From: a virus
IMG/VR virus record: IMGVR_UViG_3300034105_003151
Location: 87,301 to 151,300 of that record
Strand: one strand, 5' to 3'
Length of the DNA: 64,000 nt
The notes under the pieces are model-generated. The model ran no database searches. It worked only from the letters and a program-made list of their open reading frames with translations, and was not told the origin of the DNA. The translations under genes and the position numbers were made by a program. Numbering within the stretch: the first letter of the stretch is position 1; every line of letters starts with the position of its first letter. Of the stretch, positions 52,687 through 60,703 are shown one piece after another.

Positions 52687-52952
52687 GCAAGTGGAACAAG
52701 TGGAAACTAATCCATAAAGAAACCGGGCTTTCTTTTAATCAATATCGCAATACACATCCTGTACGGTCTAAAAATGGATTAGGGCCGTATAGTCTTGCCG
52801 GATCTAAAGTAGAGCCTGTTATGTTGACATCAGGAGCGTTAGCTGTTTATGTAGACAGCGAGTACGAACCGTATATGTTCTTCCTTGACAACAAGGAATG
52901 GCGAGTCATAATGACACCGGCTTCGCCCTTACCAACAGAGCAGGAGAACTAA
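52683..52952 (+). CDS. hypothetical basic protein
   Basis: 89 residues. SKWNKWKLIHKETGLSFNQY, Trp- and Lys-rich, then beta strands. Not recognised. Confidence 0.75.
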   Translation: MSKWNKWKLIHKETGLSFNQYRNTHPVRSKNGLGPYSLAGSKVEPVMLTSGALAVYVDSEYEPYMFFLDNKEWRVIMTPASPLPTEQEN

Positions 52953-53251
52953 TGTTAGGAAAATATAGCCCAACAGTTAATGCCGCATATGATGCTGGTC
53001 AAAACTGGCATGATATATACTCCGGGACTTCTCGACAGGATATTGAGAATGAATGGTATAATCAATATGATCCAGAAGGCTATGATGAATACGGATATAA
53101 CGAAAAAGGTATTGACCGTGCCGGAAACCATGAATACTCTTATTCTTCTGTGTGTGAGTGCTGTGGACAAGTAAAGGATAACCTGTATTTTTCTGTATTA
53201 TCTGATTGGGGATTTGATGGTGTTAAGCCAGTGCGGAGAGAAAATGACTAA
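52952..53251 (+). CDS. small zinc-knuckle protein
   Basis: 99 residues from ATG 52952 after CAGGAGAACTA. Acidic Tyr/Asp/Glu-rich middle part (DPEGYDEYGYNEKGIDRAGN), then VCECCGQVKDNLYF. Cysteine pair at residues 74-77. Unknown. Confidence 0.75.
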   Translation: MLGKYSPTVNAAYDAGQNWHDIYSGTSRQDIENEWYNQYDPEGYDEYGYNEKGIDRAGNHEYSYSSVCECCGQVKDNLYFSVLSDWGFDGVKPVRREND

Positions 53252-53513
53252 TAAAATTCAGTTTTATAAAAGAACTTGGGTATTAAAACAACATGGGGGA
53301 GGATTTGCTGGTATTTATAATACAACAGCGGTTGAAATAGATCCAGTTTCTTTTGATGTTCTAAGTGTAAAAAAAGATGAAAAAACACAAGCATCTACTA
53401 TTCATGTTTGGTCACAGAACGCTATGGATGGATATAATACTTATTTGATTAATGTCCCTAACGGGGTTTATAAAGAAATTAACGAGGAAAAAGATAATGA
53501 AAACACTAATTGA
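53244..53513 (+). CDS. hypothetical basic/beta protein
   Basis: 89 residues from ATG 53244 after GGAGAGAAA. FYKRTWVLKQHGGGFAGIYN, then strands and an acidic tail. Unknown. Confidence 0.75.
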   Translation: MTNKIQFYKRTWVLKQHGGGFAGIYNTTAVEIDPVSFDVLSVKKDEKTQASTIHVWSQNAMDGYNTYLINVPNGVYKEINEEKDNENTN

Positions 53514-53709
53514 ATCACTAGCTATTTTTGAGAAATACATAGATAAAAAATATGAAAAATGTCCTATTGGTTGCTCATTAGGTTTCTTGCACGTTTATGC
53601 TCATCCTAACAATGTTTCAGATGAAGATAAAATTAGACTATATGATCTAGGTTTTTCTACTAATGATGATCACTTTGTTTGTATAGCCGGTATGGAGATT
53701 GAAAATTGA
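53497..53709 (+). CDS. hypothetical small protein
   Basis: 70 residues, ATG after CGAGGAAAAAGATA. Starts KTLIESLAIFEKYIDKKYEK, then a short HVYAHP stretch. Overlaps the previous gene by 17 bases. Confidence 0.75.
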   Translation: MKTLIESLAIFEKYIDKKYEKCPIGCSLGFLHVYAHPNNVSDEDKIRLYDLGFSTNDDHFVCIAGMEIEN

Positions 53710-54056
53710 GAAAGATTAAATTCAGAGTTGTATACAAGAATGAAATACAGCATCCTACTTATCCATCTGATTTTGATATAGATACAAATGGGGATCTTAT
53801 TGATGGACATGACTATATAGAAAATGATGACTATTACACCCAACAATATACTGGCATAAATGACATTCACGGTAATGAAATCTACGAGGGAGATTTTGTC
53901 AAGTCTAAGATATTTGTCAGCGATGATGATGAACAGAGTATTACTGGAAAAGTTGTATTCATAAAAGGTGCATTTGGAGTAGAATGTTATGAAAACGAAG
54001 TACCAGTGGAATTTATCTATATCTGTGAATTTGAATACTTGGAGATTATCAAATGA
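53706..54056 (+). CDS. YopX-family protein, TTG start
   Basis: 116 residues from TTG 53706, which gives the family start MRKIKFRVVYK. The later part has QYTGINDIHGNEIYEGDFVK, the YopX signature (TGLKDKNGKEIYEGDIV). YopX proteins are common in phages and their function is unknown. Confidence 0.88.
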   Translation: MRKIKFRVVYKNEIQHPTYPSDFDIDTNGDLIDGHDYIENDDYYTQQYTGINDIHGNEIYEGDFVKSKIFVSDDDEQSITGKVVFIKGAFGVECYENEVPVEFIYICEFEYLEIIK

Positions 54057-54424
54057 GTGATCTACAAGAAAAAATTAAAGAGGTTCTAGAGCTTAAAGAA
54101 AAATGCTATAACTTGGCACTAAAGTTCTCTAGCTCTATGATGCAATCCGGTGGAACTCTATATAGCGATATCGTATTCTTAAAAAATGGCTTTAGTTTTA
54201 GTTATGGACCAGCAACACACGGAATGAGTACAGGTTTTACCATGCCCTATTCTGTATTAGAAAATCCCGAATCTCTTAATGATATAGTAAAATCAGAGAA
54301 ACAAAGAATAGAAGACTTTAATAAAAAGAATAGATGTGAAACCTGTGGACAGCTAAAACCCTATGCCTGCGATTTCAGACAATACAAAATTCCTATTACT
54401 TATGAAAATATGGAGATAAAATGA
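54053..54424 (+). CDS. hypothetical protein with CETCGQ knuckle
   Basis: 123 residues, ATGA overlap. Helical start, Gly/Ser-rich middle and RCETCGQLKPYACDF at the end. Possibly zinc-binding. Confidence 0.75.
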   Translation: MSDLQEKIKEVLELKEKCYNLALKFSSSMMQSGGTLYSDIVFLKNGFSFSYGPATHGMSTGFTMPYSVLENPESLNDIVKSEKQRIEDFNKKNRCETCGQLKPYACDFRQYKIPITYENMEIK

Positions 54425-54699
54425 ACGCATACAAATTATTCAGACTAGTAGCATTAGCAATAGGATTATTCTGTTTGCTGTGGCCCGCCCCAATGTTTTT
54501 ACTACCAAAAGAAATGGGCGAGGTTTATGCGGATTGGTTATTTGGTATGAGCGGTTCAAATGATCCATCAAGATTCGCGGCATTACCATTTGTTTATATG
54601 TTGTCATTTCCTGTTGGAGTAATTATAACTCTAGGAGTAATTGTTGAGATAATCGGTTCTTATCTTAGAAAGTCCGAAAAGACTAAAGAATCCTCTTGA
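54421..54699 (+). CDS. two-helix membrane protein
   Basis: 92 residues. Membrane helices at residues 5-28 (LFRLVALAIGLFCLLWPAPM) and 57-82, charged C-terminus (RKSEKTKESS). Could be a holin-like or envelope protein. The -35 of the next promoter overlaps its stop. Confidence 0.75.
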   Translation: MNAYKLFRLVALAIGLFCLLWPAPMFLLPKEMGEVYADWLFGMSGSNDPSRFAALPFVYMLSFPVGVIITLGVIVEIIGSYLRKSEKTKESS

Positions 54700-54723
54700 C
54701 AACGCCGATACATACGGTATACT
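54696..54723 (+). promoter_or_regulatory. promoter
   Basis: TTGACA (54696-54701), 16-base gap, TATACT (54718-54723) for 54745. Confidence 0.85.
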
Positions 54724-54744
54724 GAAGATAAGGAGGCTAAACAA

Positions 54745-55311
54745 ATGAAAAATCTACTTCATTGTCATACAAAAAATGTTCATTCTTTTCCTCTGTCTTA
54801 TCAGGACGGACTATACAAAAGAATCTTTGTTGCAACAGAAATTCATAATCTTTGGCGATCTTGTGAAATAGCTATTCATCCTCACCATGTTGATCTCAAA
54901 ATAACCGTCCTAGAAGGCGTACTATATAATAGTTTATTTAGAGTTGTGAATGATGAAGCTTATCTCTATGTTGATAGATTCAAAAAATATAAATGGAATA
55001 GCCACATTCTTAATGGTTCTGGTAGCTTTGAATTTATTGGAGAAGAAGATTTACAGTTATTAGACTCTCTTGAATATGAACCTTTTGAATCTTTCACAAT
55101 GAAAGCTTGTGAGTTACATACAGTTCAAGTAGCTCAAAATAAAAAATGTGTCTGGATGGTAGAAGAGTTTAAGCCATCATGTGAATATTCTGGATTCAAT
55201 TATTCTCATCATGATCTTACAGAATGGAAATCAGATGGACTCTATATTGAAGTCGATGATTCTGTAGCAGAAGAATACATTGGTAAATACCGTAAAGTGC
55301 TGAATATTTGA
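54745..55311 (+). CDS. hypothetical protein
   Basis: 188 residues, one of the larger proteins of this region. Beta-rich, many Tyr, Phe and His, no clear motif (start KNLLHCHTKNVHSFPLSYQD). Ribosome site AAGGAGGCTAAACA. Confidence 0.85.
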   Translation: MKNLLHCHTKNVHSFPLSYQDGLYKRIFVATEIHNLWRSCEIAIHPHHVDLKITVLEGVLYNSLFRVVNDEAYLYVDRFKKYKWNSHILNGSGSFEFIGEEDLQLLDSLEYEPFESFTMKACELHTVQVAQNKKCVWMVEEFKPSCEYSGFNYSHHDLTEWKSDGLYIEVDDSVAEEYIGKYRKVLNI

Positions 55312-55318
55312 TTTTGGC

Positions 55319-55346
55319 TTGACAACGCCGACAGGCGTGGTATACT
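55319..55346 (+). promoter_or_regulatory. promoter
   Basis: TTGACA (55319-55324), 16-base gap, TATACT (55341-55346) for 55383. Confidence 0.8.
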
Positions 55347-55382
55347 CTAAGAGAAGGAGAAAACGATAACAGAGGAGTGAAC

Positions 55383-55598
55383 GTGCAAATTACAGTTCAT
55401 GGATTCGATGATTGGACTCCTACCCTCGCAGAATGGCAGGATATGCTAGATACTGTTCAGATTGGTGCGAACCAAGATTGTGATGTAACTATTGACGGTG
55501 TAACTAAAACTATGAAGGAGTGGCAGATGAATGGTCTATCCGTTAGGCGTGAGAAGATTCGTAATGTTCCTAGCATTGAGGGGCTTGGACATGACTGA
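55383..55598 (+). CDS. hypothetical protein with duplicated C-terminal tag
   Basis: 71 residues from GTG 55383, 5 bases after GAGGAG. QITVHGFDDWTPTLAEWQDM, then helix. The last 16 residues repeat the N-terminus of the protein at 40516 (REKIRNVPSIEG). Confidence 0.75.
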   Translation: MQITVHGFDDWTPTLAEWQDMLDTVQIGANQDCDVTIDGVTKTMKEWQMNGLSVRREKIRNVPSIEGLGHD

Positions 55599-55812
55599 CC
55601 CAGTAAAAATTTGCGATATTGATATAACTGGTGATAATCTGGCACCAATCAAGGTATCTGAAAATACCGATGGATCATTTTCTCTAACTTGGGATGAAAA
55701 TCATCCGGGTCTACAGTTTTTAAATGACATGACAGAAACTGAAATTCAAGAATGGTTTACTAAAGCAATTGAGGACGCACTAAAATACTATGAAGATCAT
55801 CCACAAACCTAG
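55591..55812 (+). CDS. hypothetical small protein
   Basis: 73 residues from ATG 55591. DNLAPIKVSENTDGSFSLTW, then an acidic helix. The next gene begins inside it. Confidence 0.75.
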   Translation: MTDPVKICDIDITGDNLAPIKVSENTDGSFSLTWDENHPGLQFLNDMTETEIQEWFTKAIEDALKYYEDHPQT

Positions 55813-56218
55813 ATTCAAAACAGGTGCTGTTATCAAGCACTACAGTCAAAAAGATGGTGTTCCCATCCAGTATGTTTGCTCGTCTGAATGTAGCAGAGAT
55901 AACGAGGTAGAGGATATCTTCTATCGGGAAACTCCTCATCCAGAGTTTGGTAATAGATATTTTGGACTAGTAATCTCTTGGTTGGGGGATGATATGTTTA
56001 ATGGTCAGGTTTGTATCAGAAACGCCGACGCTATTGAAAACAAAGTATTTGGTTGTGTCGAGAATGACGAGGGCGATCTTGAATACAGTGAATGTCGATG
56101 GGACTATAAGAAGTTCACCAATGGCAACATGATCGATGGCGGTCGAGCTTATATCAAAAGTACTGGAAAAGTGTACCTTTACAAAGCAAAGGATGGAGTC
56201 CTACAAGAAGTGAAGTAA
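55790..56218 (+). CDS. hypothetical protein
   Basis: 142 residues. Basic N-terminus (KIIHKPRFKTGAVIKHYSQK), Asn/Asp-rich later part. Overlaps the previous gene by 23 bases. Unknown. Confidence 0.8.
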   Translation: MKIIHKPRFKTGAVIKHYSQKDGVPIQYVCSSECSRDNEVEDIFYRETPHPEFGNRYFGLVISWLGDDMFNGQVCIRNADAIENKVFGCVENDEGDLEYSECRWDYKKFTNGNMIDGGRAYIKSTGKVYLYKAKDGVLQEVK

Positions 56219-56240
56219 CACTCACCACCGGGTTGATCAC

Positions 56241-56272
56241 CGGGAGGTAACGTCCTTGACCTCTGTCTCCCG
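56241..56272 (+). other. intergenic hairpin with two alternative pairings
   Basis: CGGGAG/CTCCCG and, sharing bases, GAGGT/ACCTC. Short gap 56219-56330 before the next gene. Possible leader switch. Confidence 0.45.
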
Positions 56273-56330
56273 TATTTTAGGGTTTCAATGTCAGATAATA
56301 GGGGCGTTTCAATACAAAAAGGAGAAAAAG

Positions 56331-56561
56331 ATGAGTTGGAACTATCGTGTAATAAAGAATAGACCTGATACTTTTATGACAGAAAGATGTATGTATACAA
56401 TCAATGATGTATACTATGACGATAATCAGGATATTGTTAATGTTGGCAGAGAATCGCCAGTGATAGGTGACGATATTGAAGAACTCAAGTGGGTATTGCA
56501 AAAAATGTTACAGGCTTGCGATAAACCCGTTATCGATTACGATACAGGAGAGGAAGTATGA
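56331..56561 (+). CDS. conserved small protein, SWNYRVIK type
   Basis: 76 residues from ATG 56331 after AAAAAGGAGAAAAAG. SWNYRVIKNRPDTFMTERCM, later YTINDVYYDDNQDIV and a final acidic end. This start occurs in small phage and bacterial proteins of unknown role. Confidence 0.85.
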   Translation: MSWNYRVIKNRPDTFMTERCMYTINDVYYDDNQDIVNVGRESPVIGDDIEELKWVLQKMLQACDKPVIDYDTGEEV

Positions 56562-56788
56562 CTTTTGAAGAGTGGTTCAAGATCGTAACTAAACAAGACT
56601 TTGATACAATGCTTAAAGAAACTATTGATCTAGTTGCATGGGATCATGGACTAGGTTGCGATGCCAAACATAACCTAAAGGAATGGATTAGGAATATCTA
56701 CAATGTTGGATGGAACGATGGAAGAGGATCTAAAGGAACACGAGATATTCTATCTAGTTTTATATCCGATGTGAAAGGGCAAACATGA
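56558..56788 (+). CDS. hypothetical helical protein
   Basis: 76 residues, ATGA overlap. All helical (FEEWFKIVTKQDFDTMLKET). Trp-rich end. Unknown. Confidence 0.75.
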   Translation: MTFEEWFKIVTKQDFDTMLKETIDLVAWDHGLGCDAKHNLKEWIRNIYNVGWNDGRGSKGTRDILSSFISDVKGQT

Positions 56789-57210
56789 GTCCAGAAAAAG
56801 AACAAGAATTATACGATAAGTATCCAGAACTATTTCAAAATAGACTATTACCGCCGTCTAAAAGCCCAATGTATTTTGGGTGCGAGCATGATGATGGTTG
56901 GTACGATATCCTATCTAGCCTTTGTTTTATGATTAAACAACATGAGAGAAATATAGAGGGACAAATAAAGTATAAGCAGAAAACAGATCCCGAATATAAG
57001 CTAGATTATACTCCTGTCAGATTTACTCAAATAAAGGAGAAGTTTGGTGGACTTAATGTTTATCATCATGGTGGAGACGATTATACTCATGGTCTAATCA
57101 GTATGGCAGAAGCCATGAGCTATCAAATCTGCGAAATATGTGGAGAGAAAGGTAAACCAAATAAGGGTGGCTGGATCAAAACAACTTGTAAACTTCACAT
57201 GAGGGTATGA
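56785..57210 (+). CDS. conserved zinc-binding phage protein
   Basis: 141 residues. FGCEHDDGWYDILSSL near residue 31, IKEKFGGLNVYHHGG near residue 83 and CEICGEKGKPNKGGWIKTTC near residue 116. The combination DGWY, KEKFGGL-Y and a C-terminal CxxC-C zinc site recurs in phage genomes. Function unknown. Confidence 0.85.
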   Translation: MSPEKEQELYDKYPELFQNRLLPPSKSPMYFGCEHDDGWYDILSSLCFMIKQHERNIEGQIKYKQKTDPEYKLDYTPVRFTQIKEKFGGLNVYHHGGDDYTHGLISMAEAMSYQICEICGEKGKPNKGGWIKTTCKLHMRV

Positions 57211-57212
57211 TA

Positions 57213-57530
57213 ATGGGATATTGTGTTACAGTAGATGGTGATAATTTCTCTATTGTTGAATCAAATATTGACAAGAAGATTTATCGTTATTTAGAGGATC
57301 TTAAAGATGAAGGCTGGTATTTTGTTTATGATTCGGATCAAAATGTCGTGGCAGTAAACTATGAAAGAGAAAAGTGGCATTTTGATGAAATAGATTCTTT
57401 TAAGAATATTGCTTCAATAGTTACCGCAGGGAGTTATATTAATTTTCACGGAGAAGATGGCGATTTGTGGCGTTGGGTTTTTGATGGAGCATCTGTTAAA
57501 GAAATTGAGCCTAAGATTATCTGGGAATAG
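57213..57530 (+). CDS. hypothetical alpha/beta protein
   Basis: 105 residues from ATG 57213 (GAGGG seven bases upstream); an ATG at 57207 overlaps that site. GYCVTVDGDNFSIVESNIDK, later DGDLWRWVFDGASVKEI. Similar starts are known in small phage proteins. Confidence 0.8.
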   Translation: MGYCVTVDGDNFSIVESNIDKKIYRYLEDLKDEGWYFVYDSDQNVVAVNYEREKWHFDEIDSFKNIASIVTAGSYINFHGEDGDLWRWVFDGASVKEIEPKIIWE

Positions 57531-57538
57531 TCCGGCTC

Positions 57539-57566
57539 TTGACAGGTCGTGTCGATGTGGTAGAAT
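57539..57566 (+). promoter_or_regulatory. promoter
   Basis: TTGACA (57539-57544), 16-base gap, TAGAAT (57561-57566) for 57606. Confidence 0.8.
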
Positions 57567-57605
57567 AACAGAGTTCTAAGAGTTTACCTTTTAAGCAGAA
57601 AGATC

Positions 57606-57791
57606 ATGAATCAAGTAATCCTTAAAGTTAGTGGTGGTATCGTTGAACCTGTTAAAATTCCCCGTGAAATGGAAATTATAATTCGTGATTATGATCTCGC
57701 GGAAACGGGCGATGTTCCAACAGAAATTATTCAAATTGATGAGAATGGAGATAAGTTTGTGGAAATTCTATTTGGAGATTTCGACTCATGA
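57606..57791 (+). CDS. hypothetical beta protein
   Basis: 61 residues. NQVILKVSGGIVEPVKIPRE, then EIIIRDYD and an acidic end. Weak ribosome site. Stop overlaps the glycosylase gene. Confidence 0.8.
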   Translation: MNQVILKVSGGIVEPVKIPREMEIIIRDYDLAETGDVPTEIIQIDENGDKFVEILFGDFDS

Positions 57792-58390
57792 TTGACCCCA
57801 AAAATATCACAAAGTATGACCAGACCACTAAGGAACTAGAAGAGTTTATTCTTTTTTGGGTTTGTGCGGCTGGTAAGAATGCTCAAAATGCAGCAAAAGG
57901 TTTGGATAAATTGTTGCGTATTACTGATGCTTCGTCTCCTTTTGAAAAAATTAAAAAACTTTCTGGATCAGAAAATAGTCCTAATCTTCTTGGAGTTTCT
58001 TACTTAGCGTATGTCTTAAAACAATGTGGAATAGGATGCTATAATCAAAAAGCACGCACTTTTTTGGAATTAGCTTATTCCGGCCTAAACCTACACACCT
58101 GTTCTGCACAAGAATTGGAGACTATTACTGGTATTGGTATGAAAACCAGTCGATGTTTTATTCTTCATAGTAGGCGTAATGCTCAGTATGCTGGATTAGA
58201 TGTTCATATTTTGCGATATTTGGGTAATCTAGGCTATGATGTTCCCAAGCAAACTCCAGCTAAAAAGAAGTATCTACAATTAGAAGAGATTTTTCTTAGT
58301 ATTGCTAAAGAAAATGGGTTGTCTCCCGCTGATCTTGATCTTATGATATGGAAAACGTATAGCTCCAAAACAAAAGAAAAAGTAAAATGA
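57788..58390 (+). CDS. HhH-GPD DNA glycosylase-fold protein
   Basis: 200 residues. Residues 109-141 match the endonuclease III hairpin: LETITGIGMKTSRCFIL, then AGLDVHILRYL with the candidate catalytic Asp138. A helical N-terminus is present but no C-terminal iron-sulphur cysteines. The lysine of bifunctional enzymes appears as Lys119 in GMKT. A base-excision or damage-removal role is the family expectation. Confidence 0.82.
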   Translation: MIDPKNITKYDQTTKELEEFILFWVCAAGKNAQNAAKGLDKLLRITDASSPFEKIKKLSGSENSPNLLGVSYLAYVLKQCGIGCYNQKARTFLELAYSGLNLHTCSAQELETITGIGMKTSRCFILHSRRNAQYAGLDVHILRYLGNLGYDVPKQTPAKKKYLQLEEIFLSIAKENGLSPADLDLMIWKTYSSKTKEKVK

Positions 58391-58674
58391 GTAAAGAAAA
58401 TACTCTCAAGATATTGAGTGAATTAGAGACTAGTTTAGCAGAAGATTGGGCTAAACTTTCTCGTAGTACGGAAGAGAATAGTAGACTAGTTAAGATTATC
58501 GGATCAATTCGTTCTAGTTTGGAACGAGCAGTCAAGACTAAAGATTTGTCTAAGATTTTTCCGGCAGTTTGTGATTGTGTTGATTTAATTCGTAAAGAAA
58601 TCCCCTTTCATGATTATTCATCAGGTAAGGTAATGCGTGATCCGCCCTTGACAGAAGCGGAAAAGAGTTTATAA
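58387..58674 (+). CDS. hypothetical helical protein
   Basis: 95 residues. Helical coiled-coil-like (SKENTLKILSELETSLAEDW), Ser/Arg-rich middle. ATGA overlap with the glycosylase. Unknown. Confidence 0.8.
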   Translation: MSKENTLKILSELETSLAEDWAKLSRSTEENSRLVKIIGSIRSSLERAVKTKDLSKIFPAVCDCVDLIRKEIPFHDYSSGKVMRDPPLTEAEKSL

Positions 58675-58762
58675 TAGGGAGGAAGGAAGGAAAGACAGAA
58701 TGGATTTTGTCTGATATTACTAAGTTAGTTTTGATTTCTAAACTTTAATTAGGAGAATAATT

Positions 58763-58978
58763 ATGAAGAGTGTTGCTCTTTGTGCATTGCTTATGGTTTT
58801 TAGTTCGACAGCTTTTGCAGGAGAATGTTCTAATGGTTCTTGTCAGCTTCGCAGTCGCGTTGTGACAGCCACTAGGGAAGTAGTTAGTGTTCCTGTACAG
58901 GTGACGCGGAAGGTCGTTGAAGTGACTCGTAGTGGAGTTCGCCGTGCTGGTGCTAGGGTTCGTAGCGTAGTTCGTTGA
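58763..58978 (+). CDS. small secreted basic protein
   Basis: 71 residues, ATG after TAGGAGAATAATT. A clean signal peptide (residues 1-19, KSVALCALLMVFSSTAFAG) followed by ECSNGSCQ with a cysteine pair and a Val/Arg-rich repeat (REVVSVPVQVTRKVVEVTRS). Net strongly basic. Exported host-type proteins with this C-N-G-x-C start plus V-R repeats are common in Planctomycetes, to my memory. A cell-wall or periplasmic role is inferred. Confidence 0.8.
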   Translation: MKSVALCALLMVFSSTAFAGECSNGSCQLRSRVVTATREVVSVPVQVTRKVVEVTRSGVRRAGARVRSVVR

Positions 58979-58979
58979 T

Positions 58980-59084
58980 CCCCATGAGGGGCTTTCAAGA
59001 CCACTTTTGTGGCATTCCCGTGGGTAGATACCGGGTTGGGCCTATAATACTGCTCGTCAGTTCCCATCTGCCCACGGGATTTTT
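58980..59084 (+). terminator. three hairpins, last one terminator-like
   Basis: CCCC/GGGG with 4-base loop (58980), CCAC/GTGG with TTTT loop (59001), then a 13-bp stem CCCGTGGGTAGAT (59017)/ATCTGCCCACGGG (59066) followed by ATTTTT. The big stem has a 36-base loop. Confidence 0.65.
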
Positions 59085-59103
59085 ATATACTTGAGGAAAT
59101 AAT

Positions 59104-59316
59104 ATGAAACATTTGTATGAGAATAGTGAGTGGATAGTATATCAAAGCGATATTAATGTTGACGTAGTAGTGATCTGTCAAAAAAATAATCAGCTTGGTT
59201 CTCTTAACTTTAGTGTTGAAAAGAAACAGCTAGAATCTTTATGGGCAGCAGTACAAATTATTGATTTCAAAGAAAGGCTTGGTTATGACCACCCAGTATA
59301 CGCTAGTAACAAATGA
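59104..59316 (+). CDS. hypothetical small protein
   Basis: 70 residues, ATG after TGAGGAAATAAT. KHLYENSEWIVYQSDINVDV, then helix. Overlaps the next gene by 32 bases. Confidence 0.75.
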   Translation: MKHLYENSEWIVYQSDINVDVVVICQKNNQLGSLNFSVEKKQLESLWAAVQIIDFKERLGYDHPVYASNK

Positions 59317-59527
59317 CGAAGAGTTTATTCAAGCTGATCCTAATAAGGGAAAAGTGGATATGCCAATAGGATATCCTTGTTTATTTATTGTTGCTTATGG
59401 ACTCGACCTTGATCAAATCAAGAAGGGAGCTATTCCTGTACCGGGATATACATATAGATTCATTTATATTCCTCCCAAAGTTAAAGACTTAGATAGTTTT
59501 GTTGAGGGAGTAAATGCTGTATGTTAA
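59285..59527 (+). CDS. hypothetical beta protein
   Basis: 80 residues from ATG 59285. TTQYTLVTNDEEFIQADPNK, later FIYIPPKVKDLDSFVEG. Unknown. Confidence 0.75.
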   Translation: MTTQYTLVTNDEEFIQADPNKGKVDMPIGYPCLFIVAYGLDLDQIKKGAIPVPGYTYRFIYIPPKVKDLDSFVEGVNAVC

Positions 59528-59712
59528 TTAAATGTTATGGTGGGCCATGTGACGGTCAGGTTATTGAAATTCCTCAAGAAAATGAGGATTGTAGACTTCC
59601 TAGTAGTATTCCTATGCCCATAAAGGTTGATGACGAATTTAGATTTGTCGATTATGTTTTGACAGTTGAGTATGATAACGGTTGGACAATAATTAAGTAC
59701 AAACACATTTAG
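59521..59712 (+). CDS. small protein with GGPCDGQ start
   Basis: 63 residues. MLIKCYGGPCDGQVIEIPQE, a start seen in many small actinobacterial and phage proteins, then beta strands. Unknown. Confidence 0.8.
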   Translation: MLIKCYGGPCDGQVIEIPQENEDCRLPSSIPMPIKVDDEFRFVDYVLTVEYDNGWTIIKYKHI

Positions 59713-59722
59713 AAAGGTTTTT

Positions 59723-59995
59723 ATGATTAAGAAGATTTTTGTTGCTTTGGTGATTGGTTGCGGACTCTTTTCATTTACAGAATGCGATGCTGCTCCTAAA
59801 AAGTTTGCTAATATTTCTAACATCAAGCCCGGCGATGTTATTGCTGTTCAAATGACTCTTATGGGAAAAACTCAGATCGTTCTAGTGTATGTGCAAGAGG
59901 GCTTATTTTCGGACTATATGTACAAGGGACAACTTTATCCTTTTATGCTAAGGGATTTGGATAAGTATACCTGGGCTTTTTATATTAAGAAATAA
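59723..59995 (+). CDS. small secreted protein
   Basis: 90 residues. N-terminal signal peptide (IKKIFVALVIGCGLFSFTEC, then DAAPK as probable cut). Mature part has an SH3-like look (NIKPGDVIAVQMTLMGKTQI). Second exported protein of this region. Unknown. Confidence 0.75.
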   Translation: MIKKIFVALVIGCGLFSFTECDAAPKKFANISNIKPGDVIAVQMTLMGKTQIVLVYVQEGLFSDYMYKGQLYPFMLRDLDKYTWAFYIKK

Positions 59996-59996
59996 T

Positions 59997-60254
59997 ATGA
60001 CTATTCTAGAGTATTTTCAAAAACACACATCAGTAATTAGTTTACGGTTTTCAGCACCCGAAGAAGTCAGTGATTATGTATGTAATAACTTCATTATAAA
60101 TGATAAGTTATATCTGCTTAATGAAAAAGGTAGGGTTGACTATATCATTCCACTGGATACAATGGTAGAGGAAAACGATGATGGATTCTTGATGAAGAAT
60201 AAATTCTATCCAAGTCCAATCACTGTTAAAACCTTTTTTGGTGGAATTAAATAA
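59997..60254 (+). CDS. hypothetical protein
   Basis: 85 residues. TILEYFQKHTSVISLRFSAP, then strands. ATG one base after the previous stop. Unknown. Confidence 0.75.
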   Translation: MTILEYFQKHTSVISLRFSAPEEVSDYVCNNFIINDKLYLLNEKGRVDYIIPLDTMVEENDDGFLMKNKFYPSPITVKTFFGGIK

Positions 60255-60256
60255 AT

Positions 60257-60451
60257 ATGGTTGAAGATTCTACCATAGATAGGCTTTGGAACGAGTGGCT
60301 TGACAAGAAGCGACCAGTTGTTACACTAGGGGATGACTTGATAAGCAATAGGGAAAGATACGAAGATGTGCTGGACTTTATGGAATTGGCTTTTCATGCT
60401 GGATTTGAATCTAAAATAAAATATTCTTCAGAAGAACAATTACAGAAATAA
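60257..60451 (+). CDS. hypothetical helical protein
   Basis: 64 residues. Helical, Trp-rich start (DSTIDRLWNEWLDKKRP). Unknown. Confidence 0.75.
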   Translation: MVEDSTIDRLWNEWLDKKRPVVTLGDDLISNRERYEDVLDFMELAFHAGFESKIKYSSEEQLQK

Positions 60452-60454
60452 TAT

Positions 60455-60703
60455 ATGTTGATTAGCGAAGTAAAAAGATGGGCTAAGGATAAGGGCTATA
60501 TTGTCACCAAAGAAAAGGGTGAATCAACATCCTATACTTGGTATAAAATAGATGATCCAACTATTAGTGGGATTGCCCCTAGTGTTAGTAAAGTTGCCAC
60601 AGCGGTTTTTAATCACATTACAAATAATAAATGGTTAGAATATCAACAAAACTATAAAGAGGTAAATGATGACAAAGGTAAAGTTAGTTTATCAAACTAT
60701 TGA
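60455..60703 (+). CDS. hypothetical protein
   Basis: 82 residues. LISEVKRWAKDKGYIVTKEK, winged-helix-like start, then TWYKIDDPTISG. The shape resembles small DNA-binding phage proteins. Unknown. Confidence 0.75.
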   Translation: MLISEVKRWAKDKGYIVTKEKGESTSYTWYKIDDPTISGIAPSVSKVATAVFNHITNNKWLEYQQNYKEVNDDKGKVSLSNY

